Source: CAZEJK01 sp964512045
GTDB lineage: Bacteria; Acidobacteriota; Thermoanaerobaculia; Thermoanaerobaculales; Sulfomarinibacteraceae
DNA: 17,988 nt
Assembly: GCA_964512045.1 (NCBI GenBank)
Contig: CAZEJK010000097.1
Coordinates: 1-17,988, forward strand
Reading direction: 5' to 3'
Under the pieces are notes generated by a model. It was not told the origin of the DNA. It searched no databases and was given only the letters and a program-made list of their open reading frames with translations. Positions 8,461 to 14,080 of this stretch are shown here, piece by piece. Every line of letters starts with the position of its first letter. The first letter of the stretch is position 1. A program made the translations under genes and the position numbers.

Positions 8461-9116
8461 TGCTCCGAATCGCTCCATCATTGCTCGCTGCGGACCTCTC
8501 GCGTCTCGCTGAGGAGTGCGCGTGGGCGGTCGACGCTGGCGCCGACATGCTGCACCTCGATATCATGGACGGCCACTACGTGCCGAACCTGACGTTCGGA
8601 CCGCCTGTTGTGGCCGCGCTGGCGCCTCATGCGGCCGCGCCCCTGGACGTTCACCTGATGGTGACGGATCCAGATCCGCTGGTGGCACCGTTGGCCGACG
8701 CTGGCGTCCGCCGGCTTGCTGTGCACGTGGAAACCTGTCCGCATCTGCATCGGACACTCAACTCGATCCGCGAGCGCGGCATGCAACCAGGGGTCGCCAT
8801 CAACCCTGCAACCTCGCTGTCCACCCTCGATGAAGCGTTGCTGCTGGTCGACTTTCTCCTCATTATGTCGGTCAATCCGGGCTTCGGGGGACAGCGTTTC
8901 ATCCCGCGCTCCCTCGACCGGGTGCGCGCGGTTCGAGCGACGACAGACAAGGACATCACCGTGGATGGCGGCGTTGATCTGGCGACGGCCGGACCGCTTG
9001 CGGCCGCCGGTGCGACGACACTGGTCGCTGGCAGTGCGGTGTTTGGCTCGCCACGGTCGCCAGACGTCATCTCGAAGCTGCGGCAGATCGCCGCTCAAGG
9101 AGGCGAGACACCATGA
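8457..9116 (+). CDS. rpe: Ribulose-phosphate 3-epimerase
   Basis: Interconverts ribulose 5-phosphate and xylulose 5-phosphate in the pentose phosphate pathway. A 219-aa TIM barrel with the family motifs RIAPSLLAADLSRL, HLDIMDGHYVPNLTFGP (H33, D35), DVHLMV (H66), SVNPGFGGQRF and ITVDGGV (D170), and VAGSAVFG at the phosphate site. The start is one of two adjacent ATG codons, 8457 or 8460, that overlap the PASTA stop (ATGATG). The stop overlaps the next lipoprotein gene in an ATGA. The gene makes xylulose/ribulose phosphates and has no obvious link to the envelope genes around it, other than the known neighbourhood of PASTA kinases and rpe in Firmicutes. Confidence 0.97.
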   Translation: MMLRIAPSLLAADLSRLAEECAWAVDAGADMLHLDIMDGHYVPNLTFGPPVVAALAPHAAAPLDVHLMVTDPDPLVAPLADAGVRRLAVHVETCPHLHRTLNSIRERGMQPGVAINPATSLSTLDEALLLVDFLLIMSVNPGFGGQRFIPRSLDRVRAVRATTDKDITVDGGVDLATAGPLAAAGATTLVAGSAVFGSPRSPDVISKLRQIAAQGGETP

Positions 9117-9910
9117 AGAGATGGACTGCGCTCGGCACACTGATGGTTGCTGCCGTGCTCCAGGTAATGATCGGCTGCTCGTCCACGACGAACGAAGAGG
9201 AGCTGCTGAACGAGATCGCCGACCTCGACAAGCAGCAGATCTTCGATCGCGGGCAGGAGCTGTTCGATCAGGAGAAGTATCGGGAGGCCCGGCGCTACTT
9301 CTCGTTCCTCTATGACACGTTTCCCAACGACCCTCTCGGCCACAAAGCGGCGTTGCGGGTCGCGGACAGCTACCTGGTCAAGCGCGACAGCCTTTCACTC
9401 ACCGAAGCACGGCTGCGGTACGAGGACTTTGTCAACAGGTACCCCAACGACCCGGATCGCGACTACGCTCTCCTCAAGCTTGGCGAGGCGCAGACGTCCA
9501 AGAAGCTGCGCCCGGATCGGGATCTGAGTCGGACCCGCGAGGCGCTGAGCTCCTTCCGTCAGCTCGTCAACCTCTACCCGAACTCAGAGTACGTCGACGA
9601 GGCGCGTGCCAAGATCGCGGAGATCCGGAGAACCCTCGCCGAGCACGAGCTGCTGGTTGCGCAGTACTACGCCCGCACGAATCGTTGGCGCGGCACGATC
9701 TGGCGTCTCGAGTATCTGAAGGAGAACTTCCCGGAGTACCCGAACATGGAGGAGGTCAACGACCTTCTGCAAAAGGCTCGTGAAGGCCTTGCAGCCTGGG
9801 AGGAAAAGTACGCCCAGGCAGAGGAAAGCGACGAGGAGGCAGACCCTCCCAAGGACGGTGACCGGTCGAGCCCGTCCGGCGGGACCAGCGAACACGAACA
9901 ACCGCGTTGA
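9113..9910 (+). CDS. BamD/ComL-like outer-membrane assembly lipoprotein (TPR)
   Basis: A 265-aa lipoprotein: signal peptide MKRWTALGTLMVAAVLQVMIGC with a lipobox MIGC and the lipidated Cys at 22 (Met at -3 is slightly atypical). It continues with TPR-type helices, such as QELFDQEKYREARRYFSFL, DTFPNDPLGHKAALRVADSY and SFRQLVNLYPNSEYVDEARA, which is the BamD/YfiO pattern. By family it would sit in the inner leaflet of the outer membrane and help BamA insert barrels. The last 40 residues are an acidic, Pro/Ser-rich tail that is not part of the fold. AAGGAGG at 9097-9103 is a strong Shine-Dalgarno inside the end of rpe, and the ATG overlaps the rpe stop. BamD versus another TPR lipoprotein cannot be settled by eye, so I give no symbol. 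Confidence 0.82.
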   Translation: MKRWTALGTLMVAAVLQVMIGCSSTTNEEELLNEIADLDKQQIFDRGQELFDQEKYREARRYFSFLYDTFPNDPLGHKAALRVADSYLVKRDSLSLTEARLRYEDFVNRYPNDPDRDYALLKLGEAQTSKKLRPDRDLSRTREALSSFRQLVNLYPNSEYVDEARAKIAEIRRTLAEHELLVAQYYARTNRWRGTIWRLEYLKENFPEYPNMEEVNDLLQKAREGLAAWEEKYAQAEESDEEADPPKDGDRSSPSGGTSEHEQPR

Positions 9911-9936
9911 CGGCTGGAGGTCTGTTCCAGTATGCT
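9907..9936 (+). promoter_or_regulatory. Promoter before the LysM gene
   Basis: TTGACG (9907-9912, containing the stop codon of the lipoprotein gene) and TATGCT (9931-9936) are 18 bp apart. A second -10-like TATGTT is at 9941-9946. The leader to the ATG at 9967 would be about 25 nt. This is one of the best -35/-10 pairs in the window and suggests the LysM-Fis pair can be transcribed separately. Confidence 0.5.
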
Positions 9937-9966
9937 CAACTATGTTCTGATAGCGGGAGATGAGTC

Positions 9967-11088
9967 ATGAGACGACGTGTGGCAATGTCGACGCTCCTCT
10001 GTGTCCTGGCCGCGTGCGTTGCGTTTGCACAGACCAACCCGCCGCCGACGCCGCTCAAGCTGGTTGGCGACCACTGGACTCCGTATGATCCTCCGACGGA
10101 TCTGCCGGAAGGGGCTCAGGTGCACACTGTTGTTCGGGGCGACACCCTGTGGGCGCTCGCCGAGCAGTACCTGGGCGATCCCTATCTGTGGCCGCAGATA
10201 TGGGAGCGCAACCCATACATCACCGACTCTCACTGGATCTACCCGGGAGATCCGGTGGTCATTGACATCGCCGTACAGGGAGAGCCGATGCTCCCGGAGG
10301 AGGAGGTTGTCCCCACCGAGGAGCAGCCGTCCGAGATCCCGAGCGAGCAGCCGCTCGAGGACGAGCTGGGGGGCGGCGATCTCTCCGGCACGCCAAAGAC
10401 GCCGCAACCACTGGGAAGCTCTGCGGACGTCTACTGCTTTGTGGAGGTGTACCCGCGCGATCACGAGTTTCCGTTCGCCATCGTCTCTGCAGAGCTCATC
10501 GAGTTTCAGCAGCACTTCGCGACCGGCGATATCGTGTACATCAACGGCGGAGTGGAACAAGGGATCAACGCCGGCGACCAGTTCGCGATCGTTTCCCCGA
10601 AGGGCCTCCTGAGCCACCCCGTTTCCATGAACGTCCTCGGGCGCGTGCACCGGCAAGTGGGCCGTCTCAAGGTGATCTGCGCTCAGGAGTCCACCAGCAT
10701 CTGCGAGATCACCGGCGCCTGTGATCCGATTGCCATCGGTGACCAGCTCATCCCGTACCAGTCCGTGCCGATCCCGCTCGTCGTCCTACCAGAGCAGACC
10801 GATCGGTGCGACCAGCCAAACGGCAAGCCAACTGGCTACATTGTCTACCATCAGGACGACATCGAGTCCGCCGCGCCCGGGCTCCTCGTCATGGTTGATC
10901 TCGGAAGCGAGACGGGCGTCTACCCCGGCCAGTTCGCGACGATCTTCCGCGACAACCCGGTGGAAGGGCTCCCACGTCTTGTTGTCGGCGAGCTCGGGAT
11001 CCTCCGCGTCGGCGAGAACTACGCCACCGCCAGGATTACGCGCGGCTGGAGCCCGGTGTATGTTGGAGATCGAGTGGAGCTGAAGTGA
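9967..11088 (+). CDS. Secreted LysM-domain protein with duplicated C-terminal beta domain
   Basis: A 373-aa exported protein. The signal peptide is MRRRVAMSTLLCVLAACVAFA, with likely cleavage before Gln22. A LysM domain at about 51-100 (VHTVVRGDTLWALAEQYLGDP to WIYPGDPVVID) should bind the glycan chains of peptidoglycan. A Pro/Glu-rich linker (105-150) follows. The C-terminal half carries two similar beta-rich units at about 187-264 and 305-373: both have a hydrophobic strand, then GVEQGINAGDQFAIV or GSETGVYPGQFATIF, then a GRV/GEL strand and a final IAIGDQL or VYVGDRV. Such units resemble those of some flagellar and LysM-linked periplasmic proteins, but I do not assign a family. GGGAGA lies 6 bases before the ATG. 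The end overlaps the Fis-like gene (GTGA). Confidence 0.86.
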   Translation: MRRRVAMSTLLCVLAACVAFAQTNPPPTPLKLVGDHWTPYDPPTDLPEGAQVHTVVRGDTLWALAEQYLGDPYLWPQIWERNPYITDSHWIYPGDPVVIDIAVQGEPMLPEEEVVPTEEQPSEIPSEQPLEDELGGGDLSGTPKTPQPLGSSADVYCFVEVYPRDHEFPFAIVSAELIEFQQHFATGDIVYINGGVEQGINAGDQFAIVSPKGLLSHPVSMNVLGRVHRQVGRLKVICAQESTSICEITGACDPIAIGDQLIPYQSVPIPLVVLPEQTDRCDQPNGKPTGYIVYHQDDIESAAPGLLVMVDLGSETGVYPGQFATIFRDNPVEGLPRLVVGELGILRVGENYATARITRGWSPVYVGDRVELK

Positions 11089-11324
11089 CCGAGAGCACGA
11101 CGGTCCAGCACCATCTGGAGGTGGTGCTGGACGAGCTGATCCGCGGCGAGATGACATTGCAACAGGCCACAACCACGTTCCAGGATCGCTATATTCAGGC
11201 CGTCGTGAACCTGCACGGCGGCAACCTCACACGCAGTGCGCGCTTCCTCGGTGTTCATCGGAACACGGTGCGCAAGCATCTCCGTCGGAACACCAACGGT
11301 CAGAACGCTGCCACTGAAGGCTAG
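11085..11324 (+). CDS. Small Fis-family helix-turn-helix DNA-binding protein
   Basis: A 79-aa protein whose C-terminal half, FQDRYIQAVVNLHGGNLTRSARFLGVHRNTVRKHLRR (quoted in pieces: FQDRYIQAVV at 32-41, GGNLTRSARFLGVHRNTV at 45-62), matches the Fis/NtrC-type HTH with the recognition helix at about 56-68. There is no receiver or AAA domain, so it is a stand-alone nucleoid-type or local regulator. The GTG at 11085 overlaps the LysM gene's stop (GTGA), with GGAG 5 bases upstream, so it is co-translated with a secreted wall-binding protein. It could act on many promoters, as Fis does, or only on its own operon; the sequence does not say. Confidence 0.85.
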   Translation: MTESTTVQHHLEVVLDELIRGEMTLQQATTTFQDRYIQAVVNLHGGNLTRSARFLGVHRNTVRKHLRRNTNGQNAATEG

Positions 11325-11449
11325 CCGCCGACCCCCGCCCAACGATGGTTCGACAGAATGTGCAGCACGCCCTGCGCGTAGTGGCATGCGTTGTGCCGTG
11401 TGCTTTTCGTTCCGAGGACGACACTACTTCCTAATCTGAGCGCTTCTTG

Positions 11450-11656
11450 TTACTTCTTGGGCTCAGCGCCATCCGAGCTGGCGTCGCGCGCGTCCTTCTC
11501 CTCTCCCTCGGAGTCGTCCTGCGTGAGCGACCCCTTGAAGTTGCGGATGCCCTCTCCAAGACCCTTCCCGAGCTGAGGTAGCTTGCTGGCACCGAAGATG
11601 ATGATGACAATCAACAGGATGATCAGCAGCTCGCTGAACCCCAGTCCTCCGATCAT
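11450..11656 (-). CDS. tatA: Twin-arginine translocase subunit TatA/TatE
   Basis: A 68-aa protein with one N-terminal membrane helix (MIGGLGFSELLIILLIVIII), the hinge FG at residues 21-22, and the amphipathic helix ASKLPQLGKGLGEGIRNFKGSL, followed by a charged tail; this is the TatA layout, and the absence of a polar residue-rich TatB extension argues against TatB. It forms the pore element that exports folded proteins. The start at 11656 has GGAGG 5 bases upstream; an upstream Met would add 7 residues before the membrane helix. No tatC is in the window. It stands alone, convergent with the Fis-like gene and divergent from the next gene. Confidence 0.93.
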   Translation of the reverse strand: MIGGLGFSELLIILLIVIIIFGASKLPQLGKGLGEGIRNFKGSLTQDDSEGEEKDARDASSDGAEPKK

Positions 11657-11705
11657 GTGCACCTCCGGACGGAGCACGCCGTTCTTCGACGTTCCGCCCC
11701 AGAAG

Positions 11706-11714
11706 ATTGTAGCA
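11706..11714 (-). promoter_or_regulatory. Extended -10 promoter of tatA
   Basis: On the minus strand TGC-TACAAT (11714-11706) is a near-consensus extended -10. No convincing -35 is found 16-18 bp further up. The leader to the tatA ATG would be about 43 nt. Confidence 0.5.
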
Positions 11715-11733
11715 GAGGGTCAGGCTCGCTCAT

Positions 11734-11757
11734 GCGGTACCATGGTCATGGCACCGC
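11734..11757. repeat. 24-bp inverted repeat, possible operator
   Basis: The arms GCGGTACCATG and CATGGCACCGC are 2 bases apart (GT) and match at 10 of 11 positions. The element lies 20 bp before the GTG of the small gene upstream of rlmN and overlaps a -10-like TACCAT (11738-11743). It could be a dimeric repressor site or an RNA hairpin near the 5' end of the message; there is no run of T, so it is not a terminator. Confidence 0.5.
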
Positions 11758-11777
11758 GCCCAGGCGAGAGGTGAACG

Positions 11778-12173
11778 GTGCCGAAGCAGCAGAGGAGCGA
11801 GATGCGCGATCAATCCCAGGAACGGTTGCAGGAGCTGTTGAAGCAGCTCGGACAGGCACTCCACGGCTCTGCCGTGAACTCGAAGGATGTCCGGCACTGC
11901 CTACGGGAGCTCGGTGAGGCGGGATGGGACGGCGTGATGGTGCTCTCGGCGTCGTTGGCGTGCCGACGCGACGGCTCGGTCGATATAGATCGCGCGTCGC
12001 TCCACGTCCACGCAGAGCCCACGGCTCGGGAAGCCGTTCCGCCGCAACTGACAGCGTCGGATGCGCACATACTGCGGCAGCTCGGCATCGAGCCGACCAC
12101 CGTGGCGTCTCCCTCAGCGATGATCGACGGTCCACACGGATCCCGGCGGCCCGACCGTGACGACCCCGCGTGA
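11778..12173 (+). CDS. Small protein of unknown function, upstream of rlmN
   Basis: A 131-aa protein that I do not recognise. It is soluble, with no signal peptide or membrane helix. An N-terminal helix (MRDQSQERLQELLKQLGQAL) and a second (SKDVRHCLRELGEAGWDGVMVL) are followed by a strand-rich part (SLACRRDGSVDIDRASLHVH) and a short helix with ASDAHILRQLGIEP; the tail is Pro/Arg-rich and overlaps rlmN by 17 bp. The GTG at 11778 follows GAGAGG by about 6 bases; an ATG at 11802 with GAGGAG is an alternative and would drop 8 residues. The base composition is like its neighbours'. Overlap with rlmN and regular secondary structure argue that it is real. Confidence 0.65.
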   Translation: MPKQQRSEMRDQSQERLQELLKQLGQALHGSAVNSKDVRHCLRELGEAGWDGVMVLSASLACRRDGSVDIDRASLHVHAEPTAREAVPPQLTASDAHILRQLGIEPTTVASPSAMIDGPHGSRRPDRDDPA

Positions 12174-13245
12174 CCCACGCGTCAACCTGCTCGGAGCGCC
12201 GACAGCTCGGATCGTCGATCTCCTCGCCGGGCACGTCGATCGTCCCTTCCGAGCTCGGCAGGTGGCGCGGTGGGTACACCATCGAGGGGCGCTTTCGTTC
12301 GCAGAGATGACTGATCTTCCGATTGGTTTGCGACACGCTCTTTGCGAACGGTTTACTCTCGAGACACCCGAGGTTGTCACCTCTCTCGTCAGCCGGGACG
12401 GCAGTGTCCGGAACGTCGTGCGGCTCGCAGATGGCGCGACAGTCGAGACCGTGACCATTCCAGAGTCCAACCGTGTCACGGTATGTGTTTCCAGCCAGAC
12501 GGGTTGTGCACTCGGGTGTCGCTTCTGCAGCACTGCTTTGCTCGGCTCGGGCCGCAACCTCACCAGCGCCGAGATCGTCGGACAGCTGAGGGTGGCGTTG
12601 CGCAAAGCGCAACAGCTGCACTCGCGCGTGAACGTGGTGTTCATGGGGATGGGCGAGCCACTGCTGAATCGCCGGGGAGTACGGCGCGCCATCGACGCGA
12701 TCTCCGAGACCATCAGCGTTCGCAGGGTGACCGTATCGACCGCCGGAGTGGTACCGGGGGTTCGTTGGCTGGCCGGCTGGGAGCGACGCCCCAAGCTGGC
12801 GGTCTCCCTGAACGCTCCGGATCAAGCTCGTCGAGCCGAGCTCATGCCGATCGCTCGGCAGTACCCTTTAGAGGAGCTGATGGCAGCCGTTCGCGCCTTC
12901 CCTCTCGAGAAGGGTCGGAGAATCACCTTCGAGTACGTCGTGATCCGTGGTTTCAACGACGCCCCCGAAGACGCTCGTGCAGTGTCCAGGCTCCTGGACG
13001 GAGTCCCAGCAAAGGTCAACGTGATCCCGTTGAACCCGGGGCCCAGGCCTGCTGCGGAGCTGCTCCCACCGGACGAGTCGACATTGGAGGCGTTTGTACG
13101 CGCTTTGAACCGTCGGAGCGGGTTGGCCATCACTGTACGACGGTCTCGGGGTCACGATGTCGCCGGCGCCTGTGGTCAGCTCACAGGGGCTGTGCGCAGC
13201 ACCATCGACCACTGCCGGCCCGAGGACGCGCCGTCTCTGCGGTAG
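12157..13245 (+). CDS. rlmN: Dual-specificity 23S rRNA/tRNA adenine-C2 methyltransferase RlmN (radical SAM)
   Basis: Methylates A2503 of 23S rRNA and A37 of some tRNAs. The 362-aa length is normal. The [4Fe-4S] cysteines are C117, C121 and C124 in SSQTGCALGCRFCSTALLG; C110 (TVCVSS) and C339 (VAGACGQL) match the two extra cysteines of the RlmN mechanism, so this is RlmN-like and should be active. MGMGEPLLN, VSTAGVVPG, LAVSLNAPD and EYVVIRGFND are further motifs. The GTG at 12157 lies inside the previous gene and has no strong Shine-Dalgarno, which suggests translational coupling. The last 70 bp overlap the end of pgeF on the other strand. Cfr-type proteins are similar but less likely given length and context. 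Confidence 0.96.
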   Translation: MTTPRDPRVNLLGAPTARIVDLLAGHVDRPFRARQVARWVHHRGALSFAEMTDLPIGLRHALCERFTLETPEVVTSLVSRDGSVRNVVRLADGATVETVTIPESNRVTVCVSSQTGCALGCRFCSTALLGSGRNLTSAEIVGQLRVALRKAQQLHSRVNVVFMGMGEPLLNRRGVRRAIDAISETISVRRVTVSTAGVVPGVRWLAGWERRPKLAVSLNAPDQARRAELMPIARQYPLEELMAAVRAFPLEKGRRITFEYVVIRGFNDAPEDARAVSRLLDGVPAKVNVIPLNPGPRPAAELLPPDESTLEAFVRALNRRSGLAITVRRSRGHDVAGACGQLTGAVRSTIDHCRPEDAPSLR

Positions 13246-13868
13246 GACGCGGCCCGGAGGTCGCACGCCGTACACCCTCCGACCATCGCGACCTGACATC
13301 CCATCCCCTCCAGCTCGCTGCGGAGCGCCGCTCGAAGATCGACACACGTGCCCGCCTGCCAGACCTCAGCCGGAGCACCGCGAGCCGCCAAAGCCTCATG
13401 GACCTCCGGCCCCACCGGGTAGTGATCCGCACCGATCGCGGGGCCGACCCAGACACGCGGACGAGCCGCTCCCCGACGCCTCAGCTCCGCAACCACCGCC
13501 GCCGGCAGCCCGTTCGCCACGCCCCGCCAGCCGGCGTGCACAGCCGCCACCAGCTGCTCTGTGGCAATCAGGACTGGAACACAGTCCGCTGTCCAGACCG
13601 CCACGCCCACGCCGACGTCACCGGTAATGAGCGCGTCTGCCGCGCCGACGACGCGACACCCGCCGGCGCGGCCGGTCCCTGCCATGCCAGTGACATCGAT
13701 CGTCCGTTGCGAGTGCTGCTGATCGCACCAAAGGACTGTGCTGGGCGAGTCAAACGCCTCGTGACTACAGACTGCCTGAAGCCGTGCACGCTTCTCAGGG
13801 GCTGTGGCACCGCGCCATCGGGGGCCAATCGCAAAGCAGAGGACCGCAGTCCGCCAACGGATGCGCAT
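13176..13868 (-). CDS. pgeF: PgeF/YfiH-family purine nucleoside phosphorylase-like protein (polyphenol oxidase family)
   Basis: This family was named multicopper polyphenol oxidase; members act on purine nucleosides or edit peptidoglycan precursors, so the exact reaction here is open. Counted from the ATG start, the zinc/active-site set is H52 (QQHS), C96 (TADCVPVL) and H111 (AAVHAGWRG), and WVGPAIGADHYPVGPEV and ASYRRDGASSGRQWS follow. The N-terminus is short: the usual STRxGGVS and LNL stretch is reduced to FAIGPRWRGATAPEKR. I chose ATG 13868 (230 aa), with GGGAGG 10 bases upstream; GTG 13937 is in frame 23 codons earlier and lies 7 bases from a -10 element, so a leaderless longer form is possible. 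The tail overlaps rlmN. Confidence 0.88.
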   Translation of the reverse strand: MRIRWRTAVLCFAIGPRWRGATAPEKRARLQAVCSHEAFDSPSTVLWCDQQHSQRTIDVTGMAGTGRAGGCRVVGAADALITGDVGVGVAVWTADCVPVLIATEQLVAAVHAGWRGVANGLPAAVVAELRRRGAARPRVWVGPAIGADHYPVGPEVHEALAARGAPAEVWQAGTCVDLRAALRSELEGMGCQVAMVGGCTACDLRAASYRRDGASSGRQWSMVLRTAPVS

Positions 13869-13944
13869 CACCAGCTCGCCTCCCGCACGGACGATCTCGG
13901 GCGCGGACGCCGAGCGGATGGAACCGGTGCCATTCACGATCAGG

Positions 13945-13950
13945 ATGCTA
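13945..13950 (-). promoter_or_regulatory. -10 element for pgeF
   Basis: TAGCAT on the minus strand (13950-13945) lies 7 bases before the alternative GTG start and about 76 bases before the ATG start of pgeF. It overlaps the ftsE -10 element on the other strand. No clear -35. Confidence 0.35.
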
Positions 13951-13954
13951 CACT
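13946..13954 (+). promoter_or_regulatory. Extended -10 promoter of the ftsE operon
   Basis: TGC-TACACT (13946-13954) is an extended -10 without a recognisable -35. An RNA starting about 7 bases later would have a leader of about 115 nt before ftsE, holding the 32-codon ORF at 13982. Confidence 0.42.
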
Positions 13955-13981
13955 ACCCGCCCCGGGGAAGGAGATCAGGTC

Positions 13982-14080
13982 GTGGTCGCGTGCGTACACC
14001 GATCGTTGCATCGTCGTCCGTGGCGCCCAGGAGCCGCAACCAGCCTCCGTGCCGCTCGTCGAAGGGGAGATGCAGGTTGA
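13982..14080 (+). CDS. Possible 32-aa upstream ORF coupled to ftsE
   Basis: A GTG at 13982 follows AAGGAG (13968-13973) by 8 bases and opens 32 codons rich in Arg and Ala (MVACVHRSLHRRPWRPG, then AATSLRAARRRGDAG). The TGA (14078-14080) overlaps the TTG start of ftsE (14077-14079). Good Shine-Dalgarno and an exact stop-start overlap suggest a leader peptide that couples translation. The GC-rich sequence means an open frame of this size could arise by chance, and the peptide resembles no family I know. Confidence 0.4.
   Translation: MVACVHRSLHRRPWRPGAATSLRAARRRGDAG

Noticed and set aside
11364..11407. Possible terminator between the Fis-like gene and tatA
   Set aside because: AGCAC/GTGCT and GGCA/TGCC can pair around large internal loops before TTTT, but the stem is short and interrupted; the rest of this 125-bp convergent gap shows nothing else.
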